A stretch of DNA of 60,506 bases from CAYURR01 sp964446745. GTDB lineage: Bacteria > Bacillota > Clostridia > Lachnospirales > WQUN01. Below the pieces are notes generated by a model. It saw nothing but the letters and a program-made list of their open reading frames with translations. It made no database searches and was not told the origin of the DNA. Every line of letters starts with the position of its first letter. Position 1 is the first letter of the stretch. Shown here piece by piece: positions 17,335 through 26,145 of the stretch. Where the stretch lies: NCBI GenBank assembly GCA_964446745.1, contig CAYURR010000002.1:1-60506 (forward strand), written 5' to 3'. The translations under genes were made by a program, and so were the position numbers.

Positions 17335-17357
17335 AAATGACCACCGATTAAACGCAT
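17331..17357 (-). CDS. Eight-codon leader ORF coupled to ugpA
   Basis: A reading frame MRLIGGHL followed by TGA. Its ATG at 17357 is six bases after a perfect GGAGG (17368-17364), and its stop overlaps the ugpA ATG as ATGA. The strong ribosome site belongs to this frame, not to ugpA, whose own site is weak. It may feed ribosomes to ugpA or act as a leader peptide. Function is unknown; translation is inferred only from the signals. Confidence 0.5.
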   Translation of the reverse strand: MRLIGGHL

Positions 17358-17388
17358 ATCATTCCTCCGCAATAATAATTTCAACGAT

Positions 17389-17454
17389 ATATTATCGAAA
17401 GCAATGTAAAGTCGCTACCAAGATACAGTAAAGCGTATGTAAATTATATGTAAA
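17389..17454 (-). promoter_or_regulatory. Pho box and -10 of the ugp operon
   Basis: Five 11-bp units on the minus strand at 17454-17444, 17443-17433, 17432-17422, 17421-17411 and 17410-17400. They begin TTTACA, TTTACA, TTTACT, TTGGTA and TTTACA. A TAATAT hexamer starts at 17394, five bases after unit 5 and 60 bases from unit 1; GATAAT two bases earlier is an alternative. The arrangement is nearly identical to the one before phnD. Confidence 0.85.
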
Positions 17455-17459
17455 TAACA

Positions 17460-17492
17460 AAAGACCGCAGATATTTTATCTGCGGTCTTTTA
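17460..17492 (-). terminator. Intrinsic terminator after pst operon 2
   Basis: A 14-15 bp perfect stem with a three-base loop (arms 17492-17478 and 17474-17460). On the minus strand it begins 15 bases after the pstB stop and is followed by a T-rich stretch. It separates pst operon 2 from the ugp Pho box, which starts only six bases further on. Confidence 0.88.
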
Positions 17493-17507
17493 CGTTTGTC
17501 TTTCATC

Positions 17508-18266
17508 TTACATAACACCACGTATGTACATATCGGTGAGCTTTTCCTTTGGATCGGAAAACAATGTTATGGTATCGGAGGCCTCTACGATCTTTCCCTG
17601 ATAAAAGAACGCCGTGTAATCGGATACACGTTTCGCCTGTTCCATATTATGCGTTACGATTATCAGTGTGTGATCCTGTTTCAATCGACCCAACAGTTCC
17701 TCAACAGCAAATGTGGAAATGGGATCTAATGCCGAGCAGGGCTCATCAAGCAAAATGATATCAGGGTTTAACATAAGCGCACGTGCTATACAAAGCCGCT
17801 GCTGCTGCCCACCGGACAGCTTTAGCGCATTTTTATCCAACCGATCCTCAATCTCGTCATAAAGCCCGACCTTTTTCAAGCAACTTACAGCCAATTTAGT
17901 CATATCATAACGACCATCTTTGAAATGCTCGCGTGCGGGCAACAGCATGTTTTGCATGATGGTCATCGGAAGAGGATTCGGCTGTTGGAACACCATGCCT
18001 ATACCGCGCCTCAGATTTTCCACGGGCTTGCCCTTGGGCAGATCATATATGTTCCTACCGTTTATACATATCCGTCCGCTCAGCGAAAAACCGTTTACCA
18101 GATCGTTCAATCGGTTGATGGAGCGCAGCAATGTGGTTTTACCGCAACCTGAGGGACCAATAAATGCATAGACACTGTTTTTAGGGATATTGATCGAGAC
18201 ATCGTTCAGTGCTTTTGCTTTGTTATAGAACACGTTGACGTTTTCGACGGAGACATGTGTGCTCAT
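17508..18266 (-). CDS. pstB: Phosphate ABC transporter ATP-binding protein (operon 2)
   Basis: A 252-residue PstB with Walker A GPSGCGKTT, RSINRLNDLV, MVFQQPNPLPMTIMQNM, signature LSGGQQQRLCIARAL and Walker B ILLDEPCSALDP. The QQPNPLPMxI and LNDL blocks identify PstB. It energises phosphate import through PstC and PstA. The start overlaps the end of pstA by 4 bases, with AGGGGG upstream. A terminator follows. A second PstB is encoded at 24546-25307. The two differ throughout, so this is not a recent duplication. Confidence 0.95.
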   Translation of the reverse strand: MSTHVSVENVNVFYNKAKALNDVSINIPKNSVYAFIGPSGCGKTTLLRSINRLNDLVNGFSLSGRICINGRNIYDLPKGKPVENLRRGIGMVFQQPNPLPMTIMQNMLLPAREHFKDGRYDMTKLAVSCLKKVGLYDEIEDRLDKNALKLSGGQQQRLCIARALMLNPDIILLDEPCSALDPISTFAVEELLGRLKQDHTLIIVTHNMEQAKRVSDYTAFFYQGKIVEASDTITLFSDPKEKLTDMYIRGVM

Positions 18267-19213
18267 CGGTGTTCCCCCTTACCCTGCGCAAAATATCCCA
18301 ACAGCGAAGCCACCAGATTCAGCATGATTATAATAACTATCAAGACCAAGGAGGCCCCGAACGCCACCTCGTAATTATTACCCTCACCGGCCGGGGATGT
18401 ATAGTATATGTAGGTCGTCAATGTGGAGCCGGTATTTCTGAGCGTGGAGATCCAGTTCTCAGGGCTATACCATGGCTGATCACCTGTCATACGCAGGGTT
18501 CCTCCCAGCGCGAGCCATACAATGGCGGTGTCGCCAATGATGCGTCCCATACCGAGTATTACGCCCGTCACTATACCCTGCGACGCACTCTTTAGTACAA
18601 CCTTGTATATGGTTCTCCATTTTGTGGCACCCAGCGCGTATGATCCCTCCACATATGATGCAGGAACAGATTTTATTGCCTCTTCCATGGATTTGATAAC
18701 GAACGGTAGTATCATAACAGCCATGGCAACGCCCGCTACCAGAAACGATTTGCCATAAGCCCTTTGAACGAGCTCTTCACTGTCCACAACCGACGAAAGA
18801 AATATAAATGCGGGCTTGGTAAATATGGAAAGCGCAAATAAACCTATTACAACAGTGGGCACACCCGAGAGTATATCAATAGCAAAGCGTATGCTGTCGT
18901 TAAATAAACCCTTTTTGGAATAGAAGCGCAGATATATCGCCGTAGCCAATGAAAACGGAAATGCGATAATGATGCCTATGACGGTCAGGATCACGGTACC
19001 GCATAGCGGAGTGAGGATGCCTCCGGCCTCTGTATCTATAGCCGATGGATTGGGCTCCGTAATCAGAAAGTCAAGCGACAGACTGTGGTATCCGTAATAA
19101 GCGATATTGATAATGATGAACAGACATACCCCTATTACCAACAGAGTGCATATCCACGAGTATATATAACCCAGATATGAGTTTATTGTATTGTCTTTAT
19201 GCTTAGTCATCAT
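18263..19213 (-). CDS. pstA: Phosphate ABC transporter permease PstA (operon 2)
   Basis: A 316-residue permease with six hydrophobic segments. It carries the PstA pattern of a long early membrane helix, IRFAIDILSGVPTVVIGLFAL, and the loop EGSYALGATKWRTIYKVVLKSA that contacts PstB. The ATG at 19213 is eight bases after AAGGA and overlaps the end of pstC; an ATG at 19222 is also open but too close to that ribosome site. The C-terminal helix (SLVLIVIIIMLNLVASLLG) and KGEHR tail end at the pstB start. It forms the phosphate channel with PstC. Confidence 0.93.
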   Translation of the reverse strand: MMTKHKDNTINSYLGYIYSWICTLLVIGVCLFIIINIAYYGYHSLSLDFLITEPNPSAIDTEAGGILTPLCGTVILTVIGIIIAFPFSLATAIYLRFYSKKGLFNDSIRFAIDILSGVPTVVIGLFALSIFTKPAFIFLSSVVDSEELVQRAYGKSFLVAGVAMAVMILPFVIKSMEEAIKSVPASYVEGSYALGATKWRTIYKVVLKSASQGIVTGVILGMGRIIGDTAIVWLALGGTLRMTGDQPWYSPENWISTLRNTGSTLTTYIYYTSPAGEGNNYEVAFGASLVLIVIIIMLNLVASLLGYFAQGKGEHR

Positions 19214-20168
19214 ATCCGGCATCCTTTCTGAGTTTCCTGTCTATAAGGCGGGCACATACCGATAACGCGGCGCCAAACAGCAACAATATCGCACCGCAGG
19301 TAAACAATGCGCTCTCGACGGACATCACACTCATTGCCTCGCTTTTGTTTACAATGGCTGATGACAGCGGCAGCACAGGTGTCAAAAAAAATACAAATCC
19401 ATGCGATAGCTCCGGTATGTTTCCGATACCTCCGCAAACCATAGAGATAGCAATAGCCTCACCGATACCGCGTCCGGCACCCAATATCATGCCTGCAACG
19501 ATACCCGATCGAGCCGACGGCAAAATGACCTTCCAGATAACGCGAAAATGGCTCATGCCAAATGCCACTCCGGCCTCTTTATAAATCCTGGGAACCGCAT
19601 GTATGGCATCTATCGACAATGAGATGATGGTAGGAACGATCATGAATGACAGCACAACAATGCTTGCGAGCAAGCTTCGTCCGGATATCTGAAAAAAATC
19701 CAGAAATGCGATCTGCAAATCCGTGGTTATAAATAAGCGTTCAATGATGGGTACGACTGTGATGAGGCCTATCAATCCGAATATAACGGATGGGATGGAT
19801 GCAAGCAGCCTGACTATGGAGGTAATGACAGCGGATACGGTTTTGTTTGTGAGCTCGCATATCGTAATGGCCGCTCCTATCGAGAGTATGCCGGCTGTCA
19901 GCAGTGATAGCAGTGTAGTCAACAGCGTTCCTACCACGAGACCGGCCATTCCAAACTTAAGCATCGGCTCGTCCGCAGGCGCATAGAATGCATCCGATAT
20001 CTGACTGTCAAATCCCGTGTCCGTAATAAGACTCAACCCGCTGGTTTTGATGACAGGCAGCGCTTTTGAAAACACAAAAACAAAAATAAAGACTATCGTG
20101 ATAACAGCGATAAATGATGCTGTTTTTATTATATATTCGGCCGCAAAGTCCTTAGTTTTTTTCTGCAT
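19203..20168 (-). CDS. pstC: Phosphate ABC transporter permease PstC (operon 2)
   Basis: A 321-residue permease with about six membrane segments. ASIPSVIFGLIGLITVVP and KEAGVAFGMSHFRVIWKVILPSA are typical of PstC, and GAGRGIGEAIAISMVCGG is the conserved GRAxGET-like segment in variant form. It pairs with PstA. It lies 69 bp downstream of pstS2, with a hairpin in the gap, and its end overlaps pstA. GGGAG precedes the ATG. Confidence 0.93.
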   Translation of the reverse strand: MQKKTKDFAAEYIIKTASFIAVITIVFIFVFVFSKALPVIKTSGLSLITDTGFDSQISDAFYAPADEPMLKFGMAGLVVGTLLTTLLSLLTAGILSIGAAITICELTNKTVSAVITSIVRLLASIPSVIFGLIGLITVVPIIERLFITTDLQIAFLDFFQISGRSLLASIVVLSFMIVPTIISLSIDAIHAVPRIYKEAGVAFGMSHFRVIWKVILPSARSGIVAGMILGAGRGIGEAIAISMVCGGIGNIPELSHGFVFFLTPVLPLSSAIVNKSEAMSVMSVESALFTCGAILLLFGAALSVCARLIDRKLRKDAGYDD

Positions 20169-20191
20169 ATAGCTTCTCCCGGTTATAAAGA

Positions 20192-20216
20192 AAGGGATAG
20201 CTCATCACTATCCCTT
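20192..20216 (-). terminator. Hairpin between pstS2 and pstC (partial terminator)
   Basis: A perfect 9-bp stem (20216-20208 with 20200-20192) and a seven-base loop, followed on the minus strand by TTTCTTTA. It sits 21 bases after the pstS2 stop. Such hairpins usually lower transcription into the permease genes or protect the 3-prime end of the binding-protein message, so that PstS outnumbers PstCAB. Confidence 0.65.
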
Positions 20217-20237
20217 CTCTTAATTATTATGTAATGC

Positions 20238-21407
20238 TTATCTTATTGTTACATAGCCTTCCTTGGCGATGATCGTGTTCTGGCATACGCTGCTGCGCAG
20301 GTACTCGAGCAGTCTGGCTATTTCATTTTTCGGAGCGCTCTTTGTAAACACGATAAGGTCACGGCTCATGGGATACTTGGTGCTCTTTATGTTTTGCTCG
20401 CTTGCTTCTATACCGTCTAATGTGAGGGCCTTTACCTTTTGATCAATAAAGCCAACCGAGTCAAAACCTATTGCGTTTGCATCCTTGGCTACAGCTTGCT
20501 TTATAAGTGCTGATGAGTTGTTCGGTGTAGCGGACTTTACTACATTCTTCTTTTCAAGCAGCATTTCCTCGAGTGTAGCCAATGTACCGGAACCTGTCTC
20601 ACGCGTCTGAACCATGATCGGAGCGTCGTTGCCGCCTACATCCTTCCAGTTCTTTATCTCGCCCATGAATATCTTGGCTGCCTGAGCCTTTGTCAGATTA
20701 GTAACCGGGTTCTTTGGATTTACGATGATTGCTATGCCGTCATGCGCTACTACTACGGGCTGTAATTGCTTGGCTTCGTCTGCTGTCAGCGCTCTGCTGG
20801 ACATACCGACGTTGTTGGCACCATTTATCGTGTCCTTGATACCGGCTCCCGATCCGCCACCTGCTACGGCAACATTAAATCCCTTATTGAGCTTTATCAG
20901 GTTGTCGGCTGCCGCCTGCATGATAGGCTGCACCGTTGTCGAACCGGATACCTTGATCTTGCCGGTCATCTTTGAGAAATACTTTACCGTTGCGGTATTT
21001 GTCTTTGCATCAAAGGAAGCGTCAGCACCTATGCTCGTAAGAGCCTCTACCGGCACTAACAATGTGCCGTCCTTTGCCTGTGGCGCAGCCGGCATTTCAT
21101 ATTCGTTGCCGTTTACTGTATATTTCTTTGAGTCAGGTGTAAATCCAATCGTATACTTATAGTTTTTCAATTCATATTTCTTATTAGCACTATCAACCGT
21201 TGCATCAATGCCCACTGCATCAGCCAGTACATTCAGCGGAAGCAATGCTGTGGAGCCGCTGACTGCAGAGCTGCCCTTATACGAAACCTCAGTGCCGTCT
21301 ATTACGAGCTTCGCGTTAGTGGACGCGGTGGACGCAAATACGGTTTGCGAAAATAGCCCGAGCATCATTACTAAACTGATAATCAGCGCTGTTTGTTTCT
21401 TTAACAT
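20238..21407 (-). CDS. pstS: Phosphate-binding PstS fused to a copper-amine-oxidase-N-like domain
   Basis: A 389-residue secreted protein. Residues 1-25 are a signal peptide without a lipobox cysteine. Residues of about 30-145 form two repeats resembling copper amine oxidase N-terminal domains (KLVIDGTEV, ALLPLNVLADAVGIDATVD; then YTVNGNEYEM, TLLVPVEALTSIGADASFD). From about 150 a PstS domain follows in normal order: SGSTTVQP at 154-161, GGGSGAGIKD, DGIAIIVNP, TRETGSGT and finally EGYVTIR. The added domain is a wall- or surface-associated module in many Firmicutes and may hold the protein in place, since no lipid anchor is present; that is inferred. The ATG at 21407 lies seven bases after GGAGG. 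A Pho box precedes it. Confidence 0.88.
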   Translation of the reverse strand: MLKKQTALIISLVMMLGLFSQTVFASTASTNAKLVIDGTEVSYKGSSAVSGSTALLPLNVLADAVGIDATVDSANKKYELKNYKYTIGFTPDSKKYTVNGNEYEMPAAPQAKDGTLLVPVEALTSIGADASFDAKTNTATVKYFSKMTGKIKVSGSTTVQPIMQAAADNLIKLNKGFNVAVAGGGSGAGIKDTINGANNVGMSSRALTADEAKQLQPVVVAHDGIAIIVNPKNPVTNLTKAQAAKIFMGEIKNWKDVGGNDAPIMVQTRETGSGTLATLEEMLLEKKNVVKSATPNNSSALIKQAVAKDANAIGFDSVGFIDQKVKALTLDGIEASEQNIKSTKYPMSRDLIVFTKSAPKNEIARLLEYLRSSVCQNTIIAKEGYVTIR

Positions 21408-21442
21408 AATCATTCCTCCATAGTTTTTTTAGAAGCAACCGT

Positions 21443-21507
21443 ATAATAGCACAATAAGATTTTCTTACTATCAAGATAGTGTAAACCATTGGTAAAATTT
21501 AGGTAAA
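21443..21507 (-). promoter_or_regulatory. Pho box and -10 of pst operon 2, starting inside phoR
   Basis: 11-bp units on the minus strand at 21507-21497, 21496-21486, 21485-21475 and 21474-21464 begin TTTACC, TTTACC, TTTACA and TTGATA. A fifth, non-matching unit follows at 21463-21453. TATTAT starts at 21448, 59 bases from unit 1. Unit 1 contains the last codons and the stop of phoR, so the box begins within the coding region. Confidence 0.8.
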
Positions 21508-23172
21508 CTTGATCGTTATTTCCGTACCGGCTCCGGGTTTGCTTTTTAGCGATATGCTCCATTCATAGAGCGCACAAATATGTTTAACGATAGCAAGGCC
21601 CAAACCTGTTCCGCCGTTGCGTGGGGAACGGCTTTTTTCCACACGATAGAAACGTTCAAATATCCTCGCCTGCTCTATCGGCGAAATGCCGATGCCTGTG
21701 TCTGAAACGGAAATCGTATGAGCAGTCGCATCGATTGCTATCGTTACAGTGCCACCGCGATTGTTGTATCGGATGGCGTTCTCAGCCAGGTTTTTTATTA
21801 GCTCGTACATATGCCCGGACTCAGCCGAGACAGTTGCATCCCCTTTTACCTCAAACGATATATCCTTTTCGGCTATCTCCGCAGTCAAGGTCTGCTTGAC
21901 CTCATCGGCCGTTTTTGAAAGTGATACCGCAACCGGATTTACTGCGCGTGTGCTTTCGAGCTCCGACAGCTTCAGCATGTCCGTGATCAGGGACATCATA
22001 CGCTCTGTTTCGCGCGATATTCCCTCTACAAACCTGTTCATGGCTTCGTCCTTGTTACCGATAGCGATCAGTTCATTAAAGCCCTTTATCGCGGTCAGCG
22101 GTGTCTTTAATTCATGAGATGCGTTTGCAAAAAACTCCTCACGCCGCTTGGCGCTCTCTCTGTTTTCCGTTACATCGGACAGTATTACCATCGCAAGTTT
22201 TGTATCAGGCAGATGCTTGACCGATACAAGGAATATATTGCCGCCGGACGTAAACTCGAATAACGCGCTCCTGCCAAGGTTAATGCAATCCTCTATGGCC
22301 TGCGTGAGCATCTTATCGTAGGTCAAGTAACTGAGCTTGTTGCCTACTATATCCGCGGTCGCATTAAAGATGCGGATTGCACCCGCATTAATCAATGCGA
22401 TGTTGTGTTCCTCGTCAATCGCAAACAGTCCGTCGCCTATATTGTCGAGGATATAGTCGAGCTTGGCCTTTTCGTTGCGCAGATTTTCAATGTTACTCTG
22501 CAAGAACGCAGAGAGCTCGTCAATCTCTCCGGTAATCTTATTTATCTCATCATAGCTTTCGGTAAACGGCATGGGTTTGTATTCGCCCTTTGACAGCGTG
22601 CGTAGCTTCTTCTGCACGGTATCTAACGGCGCGATAAGTTTTGCCGTTATACGCCGCGTAAAGAAGAAACAAATGAGTGCTACTACGATCAGCGTAAACG
22701 CGAGTAACGGCAGTATCCGCCAGAAATACGCATCGACCTGAGCAATCGGTATCGCCGCGCGTATGAATACATGTCCGTCCCCGAGAGGTACCATCAACGC
22801 GTAATAAATAAAATATATGCCGAGGGTTTCGGAATAGCGCAAAGCAGTAGTCGGCGTGCCTTGCGCAGCGGCTTGGATCTCCGGACGCATTAGATGATTT
22901 TCGAGGTTATTTACATCCAGCGGACGGCTGTCGGCCAGCACAGCACCATCTGCAGCAATAATCGTTACGCGCGTATCACCCGCGGCCTTTACAAAATCCG
23001 AAGGATCTGAGCTTTCATCATACAAGCCGGCATAAACACGTGTGAGTTCCGTTACGGTATCGCGCGCAAAGTTCAAATTATTTGTGTATGTCATGTACAG
23101 CGAGGCCAAAAAAAAGCACAGCAGCCCCAGTAAGATAATGAGCATGCTGTACAGAAATAATCGTTTTTTCAT
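21499..23172 (-). CDS. phoR: Phosphate-regulon sensor histidine kinase
   Basis: A 557-residue membrane sensor kinase. Membrane segments lie at about residues 6-28 and 150-172 around an extracytoplasmic domain. A HAMP-like linker follows, then a PAS domain (DYILDNIGDGLFAIDEEH), the phosphoacceptor box NASHELKTPLTAIKGF, and the ATPase motifs NLAENAIRYN, DTGIGI and GGTGLGLAIV. This is the PhoR layout. Its ATG overlaps the phoB stop, so the two are coupled. It would phosphorylate PhoB under phosphate limitation, with PhoU and the Pst system reporting phosphate status. Its 3-prime end contains the first unit of the next Pho box. Confidence 0.92.
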   Translation of the reverse strand: MKKRLFLYSMLIILLGLLCFFLASLYMTYTNNLNFARDTVTELTRVYAGLYDESSDPSDFVKAAGDTRVTIIAADGAVLADSRPLDVNNLENHLMRPEIQAAAQGTPTTALRYSETLGIYFIYYALMVPLGDGHVFIRAAIPIAQVDAYFWRILPLLAFTLIVVALICFFFTRRITAKLIAPLDTVQKKLRTLSKGEYKPMPFTESYDEINKITGEIDELSAFLQSNIENLRNEKAKLDYILDNIGDGLFAIDEEHNIALINAGAIRIFNATADIVGNKLSYLTYDKMLTQAIEDCINLGRSALFEFTSGGNIFLVSVKHLPDTKLAMVILSDVTENRESAKRREEFFANASHELKTPLTAIKGFNELIAIGNKDEAMNRFVEGISRETERMMSLITDMLKLSELESTRAVNPVAVSLSKTADEVKQTLTAEIAEKDISFEVKGDATVSAESGHMYELIKNLAENAIRYNNRGGTVTIAIDATAHTISVSDTGIGISPIEQARIFERFYRVEKSRSPRNGGTGLGLAIVKHICALYEWSISLKSKPGAGTEITIKFT

Positions 23173-23858
23173 ACTATAATATATCCAACTCCCCTAATGG
23201 TTTGTATCGTAGCTATGCTACCGGTTTCAGCCAACTTCTTACGGAGTTCCTTTATATGCATATCCAGTGTACGCGTCTCACCCGCGAACTCGTTGCCCCA
23301 CACCTCGTAGAATATCGTTTCACGCTCTTGAACCTTCTCCGCATTTTTGCAAAGTAAACACAGCAAGTTATATTCCTTGAGCGTAGTTTGCAGCTTGATA
23401 CCGTTTGCCGTTATCCTGTGACGGCTTTCGTCAATTTCGATGTCCTTATATGTGATCGCCTCGATCTCAGGTTCCTGTACTGACTTGGCAATCTTACGCA
23501 GATTTGCTTTTATACGCGCTATTAGTTCCAATACCCCGAACGGCTTGGCTATGTAATCATCCGCACCCATATTCAAGCCCTTGACCTTAGATAGCTCCTC
23601 GCCCTTTGCCGATACCATGATTACGGGTATGTGCTCGGTAGTTTTGTCGCTCTTGAGCTGCTTGATAATAGAAAAGCCATCCTCACCGGGCAGCATAATA
23701 TCCAAAAGGACTAAGTCGGGCAGTATATCAGACAGTGCATCGAACAGCTCGCGCCCGCTGCCAAAGCAACGGCACTCGTATTCCTCTGTTTTTAGCGCGT
23801 ATGTGTATACCTCCTGTATAGATTCGTCATCTTCAACGGCATAGATTAGCTGCTTCAC
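23169..23858 (-). CDS. phoB: Phosphate-regulon response regulator, OmpR/PhoB family
   Basis: A 229-residue response regulator. The receiver domain (1-120) has acidic residues EDDE near the N terminus, phosphoacceptor Asp53 in LLDIMLPGEDG, and Lys in DDYIAKPFG. A winged-helix DNA-binding domain follows (about 135-229), with TLKEYNLLCLLCKNAEKV and RTLDMHIKELRKKL. Neighbours phoU and phoR and the four Pho boxes in the window make it the likely phosphate regulator. The start is a GTG six bases after GAGG. It lies eight bases after phoU, so it is probably transcribed with pst operon 1 and autoregulated through the pstS1 promoter. Confidence 0.93.
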   Translation of the reverse strand: MKQLIYAVEDDESIQEVYTYALKTEEYECRCFGSGRELFDALSDILPDLVLLDIMLPGEDGFSIIKQLKSDKTTEHIPVIMVSAKGEELSKVKGLNMGADDYIAKPFGVLELIARIKANLRKIAKSVQEPEIEAITYKDIEIDESRHRITANGIKLQTTLKEYNLLCLLCKNAEKVQERETIFYEVWGNEFAGETRTLDMHIKELRKKLAETGSIATIQTIRGVGYIIV

Positions 23859-23866
23859 TTAATTCC

Positions 23867-24520
23867 TCATTTCTTCGGATGAGTACCTGTTATGGCATAT
23901 TCTACCCACTCACCGATATTGACCGCGTGATCACCTATGCGCTCCAGATATTTCGTAATCATCATGAACATGACAGCCTGCTCGGCGTTGTCGGGGTTCT
24001 TTTTTATCAGAGCGATCAAGTCCGCCATGATGATGTTGAACAGCTCATCGACCCTATCGTCCGTGCGATCCAGTGAACCAGCAAGCTCCAGATCACGGTT
24101 GATATAGGCCGTCACACCGTCCTTGACCATCTGCGTAGCGATCTCGGCCATCTGCGGTATATGCTCGAGCTTCTTGATATACTCCTTGTCGCCGAACTGC
24201 ATCGTAATCTCCGCGATATCACGCGCCTGATCGCCTATACGTTCGAGGTCCGTTATCATCTTCAACGCGGCGGTCACCTCGCGAAAATCTCCGGCTACCG
24301 GGTGCTCCATGAGCAATATCTTTAGACAGCTCTGCTCGATGTCGCGTTCGAGACGGTCTATCAGCTCATCCTCCTCGATCACGTCACAGGCAAGCGTCGC
24401 GTCGCGGCTCACAAGCGATTCGATGCATTTTTCTATCGCGGATTCGATATGGCGGCACATCAGCACGAGGCTGTCGAATACACTTTTTAGTTCTCTCTCA
24501 TAGCGTGCTCTTATCGACAT
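23867..24520 (-). CDS. phoU: Phosphate signalling complex protein
   Basis: A 217-residue all-helical protein with the two PhoU repeats. Each has a conserved acidic metal-binding motif: EEDELIDRLERDIEQ in the first and DRTDDRVDELFNIIMADL in the second. DLERIGDQARDIAEI and KYLERIGDHAVNIGEWVEY are the matching helices of the two halves. PhoU links Pst transporter state to PhoR and limits phosphate uptake. It is placed between pstB and phoB with a GAGG site upstream, the usual order. Length is as expected. Confidence 0.95.
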   Translation of the reverse strand: MSIRARYERELKSVFDSLVLMCRHIESAIEKCIESLVSRDATLACDVIEEDELIDRLERDIEQSCLKILLMEHPVAGDFREVTAALKMITDLERIGDQARDIAEITMQFGDKEYIKKLEHIPQMAEIATQMVKDGVTAYINRDLELAGSLDRTDDRVDELFNIIMADLIALIKKNPDNAEQAVMFMMITKYLERIGDHAVNIGEWVEYAITGTHPKK

Positions 24521-24545
24521 TATTATACTCCCTCTTTATAATGAT

Positions 24546-25307
24546 TCAACCGAAGCGTCCGGTGATGTAGTTTTCTGTTCGTGTATCCTTCGGGCTGGTA
24601 AATATATTTTCGGTCGTATCGAACTCAACGATCTCGCCCAATAGGAAAAACGCGGTCTTGTCGGATATCCTTGTGGCCTGCTGCATGTTATGCGTAACGA
24701 TAACAATCGTATATTCGGATTTCAATTCATTGACGAGCTCCTCGATCTTGCCCGTGGATATCGGATCCAATGCGCTGGTCGGTTCGTCCATCAACAATAT
24801 TTTAGGGCTCGCGGCTAGTGCGCGCGCTATGCACAGGCGCTGCTGCTGACCACCGGACATACCCATCGCACTTTTACGCAACCGATCCTTTGCCTCATCC
24901 CACAACCCGGCTTGCTTTAACGAACGCTCGACGATCTCGTCCAAGGCGTTCTTTTTTTTGATGCCGAAGGTACGCGGCGCGAACGCAATATTGTCATAGA
25001 TGCTCATCGGAAACGGATTGGGCTTTTGAAAGACCATGCCTACGTTTTTGCGCAACAGGGTCACGTCCGTATCCTTTGCGTAGATGTCAACTCCGCCAAC
25101 CCGTATATCACCCGTGATGCGGCAGTTGTCTACGAGATCGTTCATGCGGTTAAAAGTCTTGATAAACGTGGACTTACCGCAGCCCGACGGCCCGATAAAC
25201 GCCGTGACCTCATGCTCACCTATGTCTATGCTCAAATTCTTCAGCGCGTGAAAATCCCCGTAATACAGGTTACAGTCGCGCACAGTGATGTTGTATGTAT
25301 TATCCAT
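24546..25307 (-). CDS. pstB: Phosphate ABC transporter ATP-binding protein (operon 1)
   Basis: A 253-residue PstB with Walker A GPSGCGKST, FIKTFNRMNDLV, MVFQKPNPFPMSIYDNIAF, signature MSGGQQQRLCIARAL and LLMDEPTSALDP. The QKPNPFPMSIYDN block is the classical PstB form. The ATG at 25307 is nine bases after AAAGGAG and overlaps the end of pstA; a TTG at 25313 would be too near the ribosome site. It drives phosphate import with the PstC and PstA encoded just upstream, and phoU follows after 25 bp. Confidence 0.96.
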   Translation of the reverse strand: MDNTYNITVRDCNLYYGDFHALKNLSIDIGEHEVTAFIGPSGCGKSTFIKTFNRMNDLVDNCRITGDIRVGGVDIYAKDTDVTLLRKNVGMVFQKPNPFPMSIYDNIAFAPRTFGIKKKNALDEIVERSLKQAGLWDEAKDRLRKSAMGMSGGQQQRLCIARALAASPKILLMDEPTSALDPISTGKIEELVNELKSEYTIVIVTHNMQQATRISDKTAFFLLGEIVEFDTTENIFTSPKDTRTENYITGRFG

Positions 25308-26145
25308 TCGCAAGCTCTCCTTTGCCGAATACCTTGCCCAAAGCCGTAGCCAAAAGATTTATAGAAATAACCAGTACAAGCAGCACAACACCTGTTGCGG
25401 CGGCCTGCTCCGGATAGCCGTGTGAGCCGAAGTAATATACATCCAGTGCGAGGCTCGTACCCGGCGACGCGAAGCCCTCGGGCATCTTGTTCACCACCAT
25501 GCCAATGGTCAAGATCAGAACCGCGCTTTCCGAGATCACACGTCCGACAGCCAAGATCAGTGAGGTAATAATGCCGCTCGTGGCGCAGGGCAATACGACC
25601 GAAAATATCGTACGCACCTTTGAGGAGCCCAATGCAAAGCTGCCCTCGCGCAGTGAGCGCGGTACGGCTAGTAAGCTCTCCTCCGTCGAGCGCACTATGA
25701 CCGGTAGGATCATGATAGCAAGCGTGAAGCCCCCACCGATCAGCGAGTATCTAAACCCGAGCGCAACCACAAACACGAGGTAACCAAAGATGCCATAGAC
25801 GATCGAGGGTATACCTGCGAGGGTTTCGGTAGCTATGCGGATAAAGTAAACGATGCGGCTCTTTGAGCCTGTGTATTCGGTCAGAAAGATAGCACAGCCA
25901 ATCCCGATCGGAGCGGCTATCGAAATCGCAATAAAGATCAGACTGCATGTGCCGACGAGCGCGGGCTTGATAGAGGGCGCCATACCGTAGTCACCAAACA
26001 GCAGCTGCATATTGACAAACGGCAGACCCCGTATGGTGATAAACAGGATAACAGCCGCAAGCGAGAGAAGGGATATTGCGAGCGCAACCATCGCGGCATA
26101 TTTATAAACCGCGTACTTGATAATCTGAAACTTGTGCGCATCCAT
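25300..26145 (-). CDS. pstA: Phosphate ABC transporter permease PstA (operon 1)
   Basis: A 281-residue permease with six membrane segments. Family blocks are ETLAGIPSIVYGIFGYLVFV, the loop EGSFALGSSKVRTIFSVVLPCA, and GRVISESAVLILTIG. Its ATG shares one base with the pstC stop (TAATG). The last seven codons overlap pstB. It builds the phosphate channel with PstC. It is about 35 residues shorter than the operon 2 paralogue, mostly at the N terminus and in loops. Confidence 0.95.
   Translation of the reverse strand: MDAHKFQIIKYAVYKYAAMVALAISLLSLAAVILFITIRGLPFVNMQLLFGDYGMAPSIKPALVGTCSLIFIAISIAAPIGIGCAIFLTEYTGSKSRIVYFIRIATETLAGIPSIVYGIFGYLVFVVALGFRYSLIGGGFTLAIMILPVIVRSTEESLLAVPRSLREGSFALGSSKVRTIFSVVLPCATSGIITSLILAVGRVISESAVLILTIGMVVNKMPEGFASPGTSLALDVYYFGSHGYPEQAAATGVVLLVLVISINLLATALGKVFGKGELANG

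Noticed and set aside
17508..25307. Recent duplication of the pst operon
   Set aside because: The two sets differ in sequence, length and binding-protein design throughout, so an old duplication or separate acquisition is more likely.
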